Below are positions 17,725 to 26,547 of a stretch of 64,000 nt of DNA, one piece after another. The stretch's first letter is position 1. Each line of letters starts with the position of its first letter. The notes below the pieces were generated by a model that did not search any database, was not told the origin of the DNA, and saw nothing but the letters and a program-made list of their open reading frames with translations. A program made the translations under genes and the position numbers. Source of the stretch: Comamonas sp. GB3 AK4-5 (GTDB lineage Bacteria; Pseudomonadota; Gammaproteobacteria; Burkholderiales; Burkholderiaceae_C); contig NZ_CP166730.1 of assembly GCF_041320665.1 (NCBI RefSeq), positions 1,116,001-1,180,000 of the forward strand, read 5' to 3'.

Positions 17725-20592
17725 TTATGCCTTGCTGCGGGCTTCACCGCTGCCGTGCAAATTGCTGTCGCAACGGCCGCACAGCGTGGGGTGCTCGGGG
17801 TTGACGCCCACATCATCGCGGTAATGCCAGCAGCGCTCGCACTTGGCATGCGCCGAAGGCGTCACCGCCACGGTCAGGGCCTGTGTATCCGCTGCTGCAG
17901 CCACGGCGGCAGCGGCCGAGGTGATGAAGACGAACTTCAGGTCATCGCCCAGCGATTGCAGCAGGGCCAGGTCTTCGGGCTGGGCGCTGAGCGTGACTTC
18001 GGCCTGCAGCGAGGCGCCCACCTTGCCGTCGGCACGCAGGGCCTCGATGTCCTTGTTGACCACATCGCGGATGGCGCGGATGCGCTCCCACTTGGCCAGC
18101 AGGGCTGGGCTGCCCTCGGGCAGGGTGCTGTATTGCTCCAGGAAGATGGATTCGCTGCTGCCCACGATCTGCCAGGCCTCTTCGGCCGTGAAGGACAGGA
18201 AGGGCGCCATCCAGCGCAGCAGTGCCTGGGTGATCTGGTGCAAGGCGGTCTGGGCGCTGCGGCGGGCCAGGCTCTTGGGCGCGCTGGTGTAGAGGCGGTC
18301 CTTGAGGATGTCCAGGTAGAAGCCGCCCAGGTCTTCCGAGCAGTACAGCTGCAGCTTGGCCACCACGGGGTGGAACTCATAGACCTTGTAGTGGGCCAGG
18401 ATGTCCTGCTGCAGCTGGGCTGCGCGGGCCAGGGCGTACTGGTCGATCTCCAGCATGTCTTCAAATGCCACGCTCTCGGTGGCGGCATCGAAGTCGCTGG
18501 TGTTGGCCAGCAAAAAGCGCAGCGTGTTGCGGATGCGGCGGTAGGCGTCGACCACGCGGGCCAGCACCTTGTCGTCGCCGGCGATGTCGCCGGAGTAGTC
18601 GCTGGCGGCCACCCACAGGCGAATGATTTCCGCGCCCATTTTCTTGCTGACTTCGTCGGGTTCGATGCCGTTGCCCAGCGACTTGCTCATCTTGCGGCCC
18701 TGGCTGTCCACGGTGAAACCATGGGTCAGCAGGCCCTTGTAGGGTGCGCGGCCGAAGATGGCGCTGGCCAGCAGCAGCGAGCTGTGGAACCAGCCGCGGT
18801 GCTGGTCATGGCCTTCCAGGTACAGATCGGCCTCGGGGCCGCTGTCATGGTGCATCTCGGGGTGGGAGCCGCGCAGCACATGCCAGAACGAGGAGCCCGA
18901 GTCGAACCAGACTTCGAGAATATCGGTGCTCTTGGTGTAGAGCTTGGCGTCTTCGGCGCCCAGGATGTCCTCGGCCGTGGCGCGGCTCCAGGCCTCGATG
19001 CCGCCGGCTTCCACCATGTCGGCCGCCTGGTCGATGATCTCCATGGTGCGCGGGTGCAGCGCGCCCGTGTCCACATGCAGGAAGAAGGGGATGGGCACGC
19101 CCCAGGAACGCTGGCGCGAGATGCACCAGTCGGGTCGGCCGGCGATCATGTCACGCAGACGGGACTGGCCGTTTTCCGGGTAGAAGCCGGTTTGCTCGAT
19201 GGCCTCCAGCGCGATCTGGCGCAGTGTCTTGGCCGGCTTTTGGGCGGGGTCGGTGAACACGCCCTCGCCCTCGTCCATGCGGACGAACCACTGGGCCGCG
19301 GCGCGGTAGATCACCGGGGTCTTGTGGCGCCAGCAATGCGGGTAGCTGTGGCTGATGGTGGTGGTGTCCAGCAGGCGGCCGGCCAATTTCAGCGCGTCGA
19401 GGATGACGGGCACGGCCTTCCAGATATGCTGGCCGCCAAACAGCGGCAGCTCGGGTGCGTACACGCCGTTGCCCTGCACGGGGTTCAGGATATCCTTGTA
19501 GTCCATGCCGTTGCCGACGCAGGAGTTGAAGTCATCCACGCCATAGGCCGGGGCCGAGTGCACGATACCGGTGCCGTCGTCGGCCGTGGCGTAATCGGCC
19601 AGGTAGACGGGCGAGACGCGGTCAAAGCCCTTGTCCACATGGGCCAGGGGGTGCTTGAAGTTGACATGGTCCAGTGCCTTGCCCAGGGCGGTGGCGATGA
19701 CCTTGCCTTCCAGCTTCCAGCGCGTGAGGCATTTCTCCACCAGGGCGCTGGCGACGATGAGCAGACCACGCTCGGTCTCGACCAGGCTGTATTCCAGCTC
19801 GGGGTTGACGTTGAGCGCCTGGTTGGCGGGAATGGTCCAGGCCGTGGTGGTCCAGATGACGATAAAGGCTTCTTTGGAGAGCTTGTCCAGGCCAAAGGCC
19901 GCAGCCAGCTTGGCCGGCTCGGCAGCGGGGAACATCACGTCCAGCGTCTGCGACTGTTTGTCCGCGTATTCGATCTCGAACTCGGCCAGGGACGAGGCGC
20001 AGTCAAAGCACCAGTACACGGGCTTGAGGCCACGGTAGACAAAGCCGCGCTCCACCACCTTCTTCAAGGCCCGCAGCTCGCCGGCCTCGTTGGCGTAGTT
20101 CATGGTCTTGTAGGGGTGGTCCCAGTCGCCCAGCACGCCCAGGCGCTTGAAGCCCGCCATCTGGATGCCGATTTGCTCGGTGGCAAAGGCGCGGCTCTTG
20201 GCCTGCATCTCGTCGCGCGGCAGATTGCGGCCGAACTTCTTTTCGATGGCGTTCTCGATGGGCAGGCCGTGGCAGTCCCAGCCAGGGGCGTACATGGCGT
20301 CAAAGCCCTCGAGCTGGCGGCTCTTGACGATCATGTCCTTCAGGATCTTGTTGACGGCGTGGCCCATGTGGATCTGGCCGTTGGCATAGGGGGGGCCGTC
20401 ATGCAAGATGAACTTGGGCGCGCCGTGGCGCGCGTCGCGCAGCTTTTTGTAGATGCCCTTGTCGTCCCATTCCTTGGCCCAGGCGGGCTCACGCTTGGGC
20501 AGATCGCCGCGCATGGGGAAGGGGGTGTCGGGCATGTTCAGCGTCGATCGATAGACAGACGCTTCGGGCTTGGCGGACTTGGAATCAGACAT
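17725..20592 (-). CDS. ileS: Isoleucyl-tRNA synthetase
   Basis: A 955-residue class I synthetase charging tRNA-Ile in the cytoplasm. The HIGH motif appears as [14 protein letters not shown] in the N-terminal Rossmann domain, KMSKS as [11 protein letters not shown] near residue 630, the CP1 editing domain lies between them, and a C-terminal zinc motif reads CERCWHY then CGRCDSNL. The start at 20592 (MSDSKSAK) fits the usual length; the frame is open upstream without a plausible start site. It lies between ribF and lspA. Confidence 0.98.
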   Translation of the reverse strand: MSDSKSAKPEASVYRSTLNMPDTPFPMRGDLPKREPAWAKEWDDKGIYKKLRDARHGAPKFILHDGPPYANGQIHMGHAVNKILKDMIVKSRQLEGFDAMYAPGWDCHGLPIENAIEKKFGRNLPRDEMQAKSRAFATEQIGIQMAGFKRLGVLGDWDHPYKTMNYANEAGELRALKKVVERGFVYRGLKPVYWCFDCASSLAEFEIEYADKQSQTLDVMFPAAEPAKLAAAFGLDKLSKEAFIVIWTTTAWTIPANQALNVNPELEYSLVETERGLLIVASALVEKCLTRWKLEGKVIATALGKALDHVNFKHPLAHVDKGFDRVSPVYLADYATADDGTGIVHSAPAYGVDDFNSCVGNGMDYKDILNPVQGNGVYAPELPLFGGQHIWKAVPVILDALKLAGRLLDTTTISHSYPHCWRHKTPVIYRAAAQWFVRMDEGEGVFTDPAQKPAKTLRQIALEAIEQTGFYPENGQSRLRDMIAGRPDWCISRQRSWGVPIPFFLHVDTGALHPRTMEIIDQAADMVEAGGIEAWSRATAEDILGAEDAKLYTKSTDILEVWFDSGSSFWHVLRGSHPEMHHDSGPEADLYLEGHDQHRGWFHSSLLLASAIFGRAPYKGLLTHGFTVDSQGRKMSKSLGNGIEPDEVSKKMGAEIIRLWVAASDYSGDIAGDDKVLARVVDAYRRIRNTLRFLLANTSDFDAATESVAFEDMLEIDQYALARAAQLQQDILAHYKVYEFHPVVAKLQLYCSEDLGGFYLDILKDRLYTSAPKSLARRSAQTALHQITQALLRWMAPFLSFTAEEAWQIVGSSESIFLEQYSTLPEGSPALLAKWERIRAIRDVVNKDIEALRADGKVGASLQAEVTLSAQPEDLALLQSLGDDLKFVFITSAAAAVAAAADTQALTVAVTPSAHAKCERCWHYRDDVGVNPEHPTLCGRCDSNLHGSGEARSKA

Positions 20593-20706
20593 GGAAAACC
20601 TTAGAGCAGAGCATGGCCCCAGCGGGCGCAGCAGCGCAAAGACCAGGGCGTGAAGGGAGTGCGAGCGCCTGGTGCGCACCCGCGCCCAGGCAGGGGACGG
20701 CGAGCG

Positions 20707-21756
20707 TCAAATTCGGTCGCGCGTGGTCTGGCGACGGGTATCGGTATAGGACGGCTGCTGGGTGGATGCGAAAAACGCACGCGCGTCATCGCAGTCCTTG
20801 GCGATGCCGGTCGTGAGGGCGTCGAGACTGTCGTACTTCAGCTCGTCGTGCAGTTTGTGCAAAAGTTCCACGCGGATGATTTTACCGTAGGCGCCTTCGC
20901 CTCCGAGTTCGGTGGGCCAATCCAGGCAATGGGTCTCCAGCAGCACGCGGCCGCCGTTGACGTCGCCGGGGTCCAGCGAGGGACGCACGCCCAGGTTGGC
21001 CACGCCGCGCAAAGCCTGGCCATGCAGGCCGTGAACCAGCACGGCAAAAATGCCGCTGGCTGCGGGCTTCCAGTGGTCAAAGCGCAGATTCAATGTGCGA
21101 AAACCGTCGGCCGCACCGGCGCTGGATTCGGCCAGTTGCCGGCCGAGCTTGCGCCCATGGACCACATGGCCCGAGATCGTATAGGGATGGCCCAGCAGCT
21201 TGGCGGCCTGCTGCATGTCGCCGGCCGCCAGGGCCTCGCGCACCGTGGTGCTGGAAACGCGCTCGCCATGCACCTCGTAGCTGTTCATGCGTGCCACATC
21301 AAAGCCCTGGGCCTGGCCGGCTGCGTCCAGCATGGCGTAGTCGCCGGCGCGCTTGCTGCCGAAGCGAAAGTCGTCGCCCACCAGCACATACTTGGCGCCC
21401 AGGCCGCTGACCAGCACGTCCTGGATAAAGGCCTCGGGCGCCTGGCCTGCCAATGCGGCATTGAAGGGCAGCACCACCACCTGGTCCACGCCGCAAAACG
21501 CCAGCTGACCGAGCTTGTCGCGCAGCGTGCCCACACGGGCCGGGGCCAGTGCGGGCTGGTTCAGCTTCTGGGCGAAGTAATCGCGCGGATGGGGCTCGAA
21601 AGTCAGCACGCAGGTGGGCAGGCCGCGTTGCGCTGCCTCGGCACGCAGCAATCCCAGCATGGCCTGGTGGCCACGGTGCACACCATCAAAATTGCCTATG
21701 GTGAGCGCGCAGGCACCAGCCCGCTCTGGGTGTTGAAGGCCTCGGAAAATCTTCAT
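20707..21756 (-). CDS. ribF: Bifunctional riboflavin kinase/FMN adenylyltransferase
   Basis: A 349-residue enzyme making FMN and then FAD from riboflavin. The N-terminal nucleotidyltransferase domain carries TIGNFDGVHRGHQ; the C-terminal kinase domain begins at GHVVHGRKLG, with the Thr and Asn of the usual PTAN motif kept in GFRTLNL. A roughly 10-residue Ala/Ser-rich insertion lies between these kinase motifs. It heads the ribF-ileS-lspA block, 114 bp before ileS. A second flavin gene, ribH, lies at 45.4 kb. Confidence 0.95.
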   Translation of the reverse strand: MKIFRGLQHPERAGACALTIGNFDGVHRGHQAMLGLLRAEAAQRGLPTCVLTFEPHPRDYFAQKLNQPALAPARVGTLRDKLGQLAFCGVDQVVVLPFNAALAGQAPEAFIQDVLVSGLGAKYVLVGDDFRFGSKRAGDYAMLDAAGQAQGFDVARMNSYEVHGERVSSTTVREALAAGDMQQAAKLLGHPYTISGHVVHGRKLGRQLAESSAGAADGFRTLNLRFDHWKPAASGIFAVLVHGLHGQALRGVANLGVRPSLDPGDVNGGRVLLETHCLDWPTELGGEGAYGKIIRVELLHKLHDELKYDSLDALTTGIAKDCDDARAFFASTQQPSYTDTRRQTTRDRI

Positions 21757-21931
21757 CGGATTGCTTTATTTTTTATAGCATTGCGTGCTGTTCAACTCAG
21801 TGCGCGATGGTGGTTGGACACTGAAAGCGAGTATATTGCCACCGATAAGGTATGCCTGCTGCTTGCCTTATCGAGCCTGCGACTTAGCGCGCGACCCGTC
21901 TTGGCCCCTGGTTGGTAAGAGGAGGTGCATC

Positions 21932-22489
21932 GTGAAGGTTCTGAAGCTGTCCGCCCACGGACTGCCCCAGTCATGGATCAGTCTGGAAGAGGCCGTGCTG
22001 CACTACGCCGCCGACGAGGTCCGTTGGGAGTCGGGCGCGCAGGTCGCGGTCTTTCGCGGGGGGCACAACGCCCATACCGGCGTGCAGTCGGTGATCTGTG
22101 TCAACAGCATCATCGGCACCAAGGGCGTGCCCCGCATCAATCCCCATGCCCTCAAGCCGGGGCTCACCAACAGCAAGCTGTTTGCCCGTGATCGCCATCT
22201 CTGCGCCTATTGCGGGCGCAAGCATGATGAAGCAGATCTGACGCGCGAGCATATCCAGCCCTTTGCCCAGCGTGGCCAGGATCACTGGATGAATGTGGTC
22301 ACGGCCTGCCGCGCCTGCAACCACCGCAAGGGCCCGCGCACGCCCGAGCAGGCCCATATGCCGCTGCTGTATGCGCCCTACATCCCCAGCCTGTGGGAGG
22401 ACTTCATCTTGCGCAACCGCCGCATCCTGGTCGACCAGATGGAGTTTTTGCTGGCCCATGTGCCCAAGAGCTCGCGTTGGGCGCTATAG
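21932..22489 (+). CDS. HNH endonuclease family protein
   Basis: A 185-residue protein. The C-terminal half contains a zinc-finger HNH fold: CAYCGRKHDEADLTREHIQP, then MNVVTACRACNHRKG, with paired CxxC motifs and the catalytic His. Such solitary HNH proteins are common in proteobacteria; the biological substrate is unknown. GTG 21932 is preceded by a strong GAGGAGG site, while the upstream in-frame extension has none. The last 27 bases, encoding PKSSRWAL and stop, are the first unit of a 77-bp tandem repeat. Confidence 0.88.
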   Translation: MKVLKLSAHGLPQSWISLEEAVLHYAADEVRWESGAQVAVFRGGHNAHTGVQSVICVNSIIGTKGVPRINPHALKPGLTNSKLFARDRHLCAYCGRKHDEADLTREHIQPFAQRGQDHWMNVVTACRACNHRKGPRTPEQAHMPLLYAPYIPSLWEDFILRNRRILVDQMEFLLAHVPKSSRWAL

Positions 22490-22693
22490 CCAAGGGTGAG
22501 AGGGGTGCTGCAGAATTTGCTGGCCGGGCCGGCATGGAGCCCAAAAGCTCACGCTGGGCGCTCTAGCCAAGGGTGAGAGGGGCGCTGCAGAGTTTGCTGG
22601 CCGGGCCGGCATGGAGCCCAAGAGCTTACGCTGGGCGCTATAGGCCAAGGGCGAGGCGGGCGCTACAGAATTGGCAGGACTGGCCGGCAGGGA
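22463..22693 (+). repeat. 77-bp tandem repeat built from the HNH gene tail, three units
   Basis: Units start at 22463, 22540 and 22617. Each begins with the codons for PKS(S/L)RWAL plus TAG, then about 50 bp of 3' flank ending GCCGGCATGGAG. Unit 2 differs from unit 1 in that coding block by four changes, all synonymous; unit 3 has one amino-acid change. Only unit 1 is in the reading frame of the gene, since 77 is not a multiple of three. Unit 3 is the most diverged, mainly at its right end. Confidence 0.9.
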
Positions 22694-22742
22694 TGACGGC
22701 GTCGTGGTGAAATAAGGGTTTACCCCTGTCACTGCCCAGCGC

Positions 22743-23690
22743 ATGATCGTCCGCGACCGCCCCACCGGCTTCAATCTCTTTCTCATCCTGCGCGGCTCGG
22801 TGCTGCAACGCATACGCTGGGTGCTGTGTCTGAATGTGGGCTTGGCCATCTTGGTGACGCTGGCCCATGGCAATTTGTTCGACATCAAGATCACCCTCAC
22901 GCCCATTCCCTTCACCTTGATTGGCCTGCCGCTGGCCATTTTTCTGGGCTTTCGCAACACCACGGCCTACAACCGCTTCTGGGAGGGGCGCAGGCTCTGG
23001 GGCGAGCTGACCATCTGGGCCCGAACGCTGTCGCGCCAATGCCAGAGCATGATCCACCAGCCCCTGGTGCTGGATGCACACAACCGCGTGGGCGATGTGC
23101 GCGTGCGCATGGTGCACCGGGCCATCGCCCATGCGCATGCGCTGCGCTCGCAGCTACGTGGCCACCAGGATGATGGGGTGCTGGAGCGCTGGCTGACGGC
23201 CGAAGACTGGTTTGCCATGCGCAATCAGCCGCTGAACTACCGCCCCGATGCCTTGCTGCTGGCCAATTCACGCGATCTGAGCGACTGCCTGCGCAAGGGC
23301 TGGATTGACTCCATGCTGGCCAGCCAGATCGACAAGACCCTGACCGGCATGACGGCGGCTGCTGCCTCGTGCGAGCGCATACGCCACACGCCGATTCCGT
23401 TTTCCTACACCTTGCTGCTGCACCGCACGGCCTATCTGTATTGCTTTTTGCTGCCCTTTGGCCTGGTGGATACCACGGGATTCATGACGCCTTTTGTGGT
23501 GGCCATCGTGGCCTATACCTTCTTCGGCCTGGATGCCCTGGGCGATGAGCTGGAAGAGCCTTTTGGTGTGGAAAGCAATGACCTGCCGCTGGATGCCATG
23601 TGCAGGGGCATAGAGATCAGCCTGTGCCAGTCGCTGGGTGACCCCGACGTACCGCCCCCGCTACAGCCCTTGGATTACAGGCTGACTTGA
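22743..23690 (+). CDS. Bestrophin-family channel protein
   Basis: A 315-residue membrane protein of the bacterial bestrophin/UPF0187 family. Family markers are an N-terminal MIVRDRP, GLPLAIFLGFRNTTAYNRFW near residue 60, GRRLWGELTIWARTL, and PFTYTLLLHRT-like IPFSYTLLLHRTAYLYC near 220. Family homologues form pentameric ion channels (anion- or cation-selective). It stands alone between the tandem repeat and a dispersed repeat. Confidence 0.92.
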   Translation: MIVRDRPTGFNLFLILRGSVLQRIRWVLCLNVGLAILVTLAHGNLFDIKITLTPIPFTLIGLPLAIFLGFRNTTAYNRFWEGRRLWGELTIWARTLSRQCQSMIHQPLVLDAHNRVGDVRVRMVHRAIAHAHALRSQLRGHQDDGVLERWLTAEDWFAMRNQPLNYRPDALLLANSRDLSDCLRKGWIDSMLASQIDKTLTGMTAAAASCERIRHTPIPFSYTLLLHRTAYLYCFLLPFGLVDTTGFMTPFVVAIVAYTFFGLDALGDELEEPFGVESNDLPLDAMCRGIEISLCQSLGDPDVPPPLQPLDYRLT

Positions 23691-23737
23691 TGCCGTGTTC
23701 TGAGGGCAGAGCCGTAGTCTTATTGGGCTTTGCGGGG

Positions 23738-23851
23738 TGCCTCGCTTGGAGGCGCCCATACAACGCTTGATGCTTTGTTGCTCGCCCTTGCCGTATGCAA
23801 ATACTGTCTGCGGGCAAGCGTCGCGCCTCAAGCATTGTCTGGGCGTTGTGG
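23738..23851 (+). repeat. 114-bp dispersed intergenic repeat, copy 1 (family 2)
   Basis: This aligns without gaps to 39463-39576, with 17 mismatches in 114 by eye. The conserved core CGCTTGATGCTTTGTTGC and CGCGCCTCAAGC places near-complementary CGCTTGA and TCAAGC arms about 60 bp apart, with an inner CTTGC/GCAA pairing. It lies in a convergent intergenic gap and has no coding potential that survives comparison of the two copies. Confidence 0.75.
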
Positions 23852-23966
23852 GGAAGGCGCAGGTATTTGTCAGCGCTTTCGAGGCCCACTCCAGCAGGCA
23901 TTCAAGTCCTTGCTCACGCAAAACGGACCCGTGAGGGTCCGTTGCGTTGAGGGCCGGGCAGTGCGC

Positions 23967-25082
23967 TTACGCTGTCACGCCGGCGGTGTCTTGCATGCGT
24001 GCCGACACTTCACCGAGGTGGTGCAGGCTGTCGCCATAGGTCATTTCCAGCTGGGTCAGCTTTTTGAAATGGTGGCTGATGATGTATTCATCCGTCACGC
24101 CAATGCCGCCATGCAGCTGCACGGCCTGCTGGCCCACATGGCGCATGGACTGGCCCAGCTGCACGCGGGCGCGGGCGATGGCCTGGCGGCGTGCAGCGGC
24201 TGGCTGGTCCAGTTGCAGGCTGGCGTAATAGCTCATGGAACGGGCCAGTTCCAGCTGCATCTTCATGTCGGCCGCGCGGTGGCGCAGGGCCTGGAAGCTG
24301 GCAATCGCCACGCCGAACTGCTTGCGCTGGTTCAGGTATTCGGCGGTGGTGTGCAGGGCCTGCTCCATCACGCCCACGGCTTCGGCGCAAATGCTGGCGC
24401 TGCCCACGTCCACGGCCAGCTCCAGGGCGGCCAGGCCGTCGGTGCTTACCAAGGTGGCGGGGCTGTTGCTGCACTTCAGCTCGGCCGCGCGGCCACCGTC
24501 TTGCGTGCCATAGCCTTGGGTGGAGACCCCTGCGGCCGAGGCTTCGACCAGGAACAAGGCCTGCTGGCCGTCCAGCATGGCAGGCACCAGAAAAGCGTCC
24601 GCCTGGTCGCCCACGGGGACTATGCTTTTGTGAGCTGTCACTGCATATGCAGCGCCGCTTTTCGTGGCTTTTGCCTCACATAAATCAAGGCGGTAGCGGG
24701 CCTTGCGCTCCTGCTGGGCCAGCACCACGATGGCTTCACCGGCCGCAATGCGCGGCAGCCAATCGGCCTGAGCGGCGTCGCAGGCGTATTGGCGCAACAC
24801 GGCGCTGGCGATCAAGGCCTGGGCCAGGGGCTCCAGCACCATGCCACGGCCCAGCTCCTCCATCACCACCATGGCGTCGACGGAGCCCAGACCCAGACCG
24901 CCATGCTGTTCGGGCACGGTGAGGGCGGTCAGGCCCAGCTCGGCCAGCTCGATCCAGGTGTCACGAGAAAAACCACCGGCCTTCACGGCGGCACGGCGGT
25001 GCTCGAAGGTATAGGCCTTGTCTACCCAGCGGCGCACGGCATCGCGCAGTTGCTGCTGGTCTTCGGAAAAATTGAAATCCAT
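23967..25082 (-). CDS. Acyl-CoA dehydrogenase, small partner subunit
   Basis: A 371-residue ACAD-fold flavoprotein: N-terminal helical domain beginning MDFNFSEDQQQLRDAVRRWV, middle beta domain, and C-terminal helical domain with QLHGGIGVTDEY. It follows a second, longer acyl-CoA dehydrogenase gene by 137 bp on the same strand. Such large/small pairs in proteobacteria and actinobacteria can form heterotetramers acting on ring-derived or dicarboxylic acyl-CoAs. The usual C-terminal YEGT catalytic-Glu motif reads YGDS here. Substrate is unknown. Confidence 0.88.
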   Translation of the reverse strand: MDFNFSEDQQQLRDAVRRWVDKAYTFEHRRAAVKAGGFSRDTWIELAELGLTALTVPEQHGGLGLGSVDAMVVMEELGRGMVLEPLAQALIASAVLRQYACDAAQADWLPRIAAGEAIVVLAQQERKARYRLDLCEAKATKSGAAYAVTAHKSIVPVGDQADAFLVPAMLDGQQALFLVEASAAGVSTQGYGTQDGGRAAELKCSNSPATLVSTDGLAALELAVDVGSASICAEAVGVMEQALHTTAEYLNQRKQFGVAIASFQALRHRAADMKMQLELARSMSYYASLQLDQPAAARRQAIARARVQLGQSMRHVGQQAVQLHGGIGVTDEYIISHHFKKLTQLEMTYGDSLHHLGEVSARMQDTAGVTA

Positions 25083-25148
25083 AAATGTCTCCTGGTGCTG
25101 GATGTGGGTAAAAAGGCGCTGGGCGCCGCTTCACATGCCAGCGAAGCT

Positions 25149-25192
25149 CTGTCTAGAGCCCCCTCACGGAGGGGGCGCGGGGGAGCGGGAAA
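25149..25192. repeat. CCCCCTC/GAGGGGG palindromic repeat (family 3)
   Basis: AGCCCCCTCACGGAGGGGGC folds into a short perfect hairpin inside the gap between the two acyl-CoA dehydrogenase genes; GCGGGGGAGCGGG follows. It resembles the family 3 repeats elsewhere in the window. Confidence 0.4.
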
Positions 25193-25219
25193 ATAGCGTG
25201 GCCGCTCCAGATCTCAACA

Positions 25220-26413
25220 TCAGCCCAGAACCGTCTGCGCCACGATGTTGCGTTGCACCTCGTTCGAGCCCCCGTAGATGGTGGTCTTGCGCATATTGAA
25301 GTAGCTGGAGGCCAGCGGGGCCAGGCCCAGATTGCCGCCGGGGTAGTCGCCTTGCCAGCCGGCCTCCATGGCCTCGTGGATCAGGGGCAGGCTGAAGGGG
25401 CCACCGGCCAGCATCATCAGCTCGGTGTAGCGCTGCTGGATTTCGCTGCCCTTGATCTTCAACAGGCCGGCAATGTCCAGCGGGTTTTTGCCGCTCTTCT
25501 CGGCCGAGAGCACGCGCAGCACCAGCATTTCCAGAGCCACCACATCCACTTCCAGGAGCGCGATCTGGTCGCGAAAGCGTGAGTCTTCCCACACGCCCTC
25601 GGCCTGGGCCACGCGCTTCAGGCGCTCCAGCTCGCGCTTGGCGCGGTTCACGTCGGCGATATTGGTGCGTTCGTGGGCCAGCAGGTGCTTGGCGTAGGTC
25701 CAGCCCTTGTTCTCTTCACCGATGAGCTGGTCGGCAGGGACCTTCACGTTGTCGAAGAAGACTTCGTTGACCTCGCACTCGCCATCGAGCAGCTTGATGG
25801 GGCGCACCGTCACGCCGGGAGACTTCATGTCGATCAGCAAAAAGCTGATGCCGGTCTGGGGCTTGCCTTCGTTGCTGGTGCGCACCAGGTTGAACATCCA
25901 GTCGCCGTACTGGCCCAGCGTGGTCCAGGTTTTCTGGCCGTTGACGATGTAGTGGTCGCCCTGGCTATCTGTCACACGTTCGGCACGGGTCTTGACGCTG
26001 GCCAGGTCCGAGCCCGAGCCCGGTTCGCTATAGCCCTGGCTCCACCAGACTTCGCCGCTGGCAATGCCGGGCAGAAAGCGCTGCTGCTGTTCCGGCGTGC
26101 CAAAGGCCTGAATCACCGGGGCCACCATCACCGGGCCAAAGGGCACGATGCTGGGGGCGCCGGCCTTGGCCAGCTCTTCGGCAAACAAATGCTTTTGCAC
26201 GGCGCTCCAGCCTGGGCCGCCGAATTCCTTGGGCCAGCCATAGGCCAGCCAGCCTTTTTTGCCCAGGGTCTTGGCCCAGCCCTGGATGTCGGCCCTCGTC
26301 AGGCGCAGGCCTTCGTGCACTTTGCGGGTGACCGCAGGGTCCAGATGTTGGTGTATCCAGTTGCGCACTTCCTCGCGGAAGGCTTGCTCTTCGGGCGTGA
26401 ATGCCAAATCCAT
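25220..26413 (-). CDS. Acyl-CoA dehydrogenase, large partner subunit
   Basis: A 397-residue ACAD-fold flavoprotein with an N-terminal helical domain (MDLAFTPEEQAFREEVRNWI), the flavin-domain motif WWSQGYSEPGSGSDLASV near residue 127, and the C-terminal YGGSNEVQRNIVA in place of the classical YEGTSEIQR. The usual C-terminal catalytic Glu position is therefore Gly. The gene is upstream of, and probably cotranscribed with, the 371-residue partner. The pair resembles the pimeloyl-CoA-dehydrogenase-like PimC/PimD arrangement, but the substrate is not shown by sequence. Confidence 0.9.
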   Translation of the reverse strand: MDLAFTPEEQAFREEVRNWIHQHLDPAVTRKVHEGLRLTRADIQGWAKTLGKKGWLAYGWPKEFGGPGWSAVQKHLFAEELAKAGAPSIVPFGPVMVAPVIQAFGTPEQQQRFLPGIASGEVWWSQGYSEPGSGSDLASVKTRAERVTDSQGDHYIVNGQKTWTTLGQYGDWMFNLVRTSNEGKPQTGISFLLIDMKSPGVTVRPIKLLDGECEVNEVFFDNVKVPADQLIGEENKGWTYAKHLLAHERTNIADVNRAKRELERLKRVAQAEGVWEDSRFRDQIALLEVDVVALEMLVLRVLSAEKSGKNPLDIAGLLKIKGSEIQQRYTELMMLAGGPFSLPLIHEAMEAGWQGDYPGGNLGLAPLASSYFNMRKTTIYGGSNEVQRNIVAQTVLG

Positions 26414-26547
26414 GCGGAGTCTCCTTGTAGTGCAAGGTTTTTAGCATGGTCGTTCGCTTGTCCTATGTCGGCGGGGCGACAGCCTAGGGTCTGTCCTGTG
26501 CTGGGGTCGCTCATGGAATTTTGCAGGGCGAAAGGGCAGGCCCTTAT

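Noticed and set aside
17695..20604. Plus-strand frame of 969 codons antisense to ileS
   Set aside because: Mirrors ileS in a frame free of stops because of GC bias; composition is not protein-like.
22463..22693. CRISPR-like array
   Set aside because: The units are directly joined 77-bp copies of a gene tail with no spacers, and no cas genes are present.
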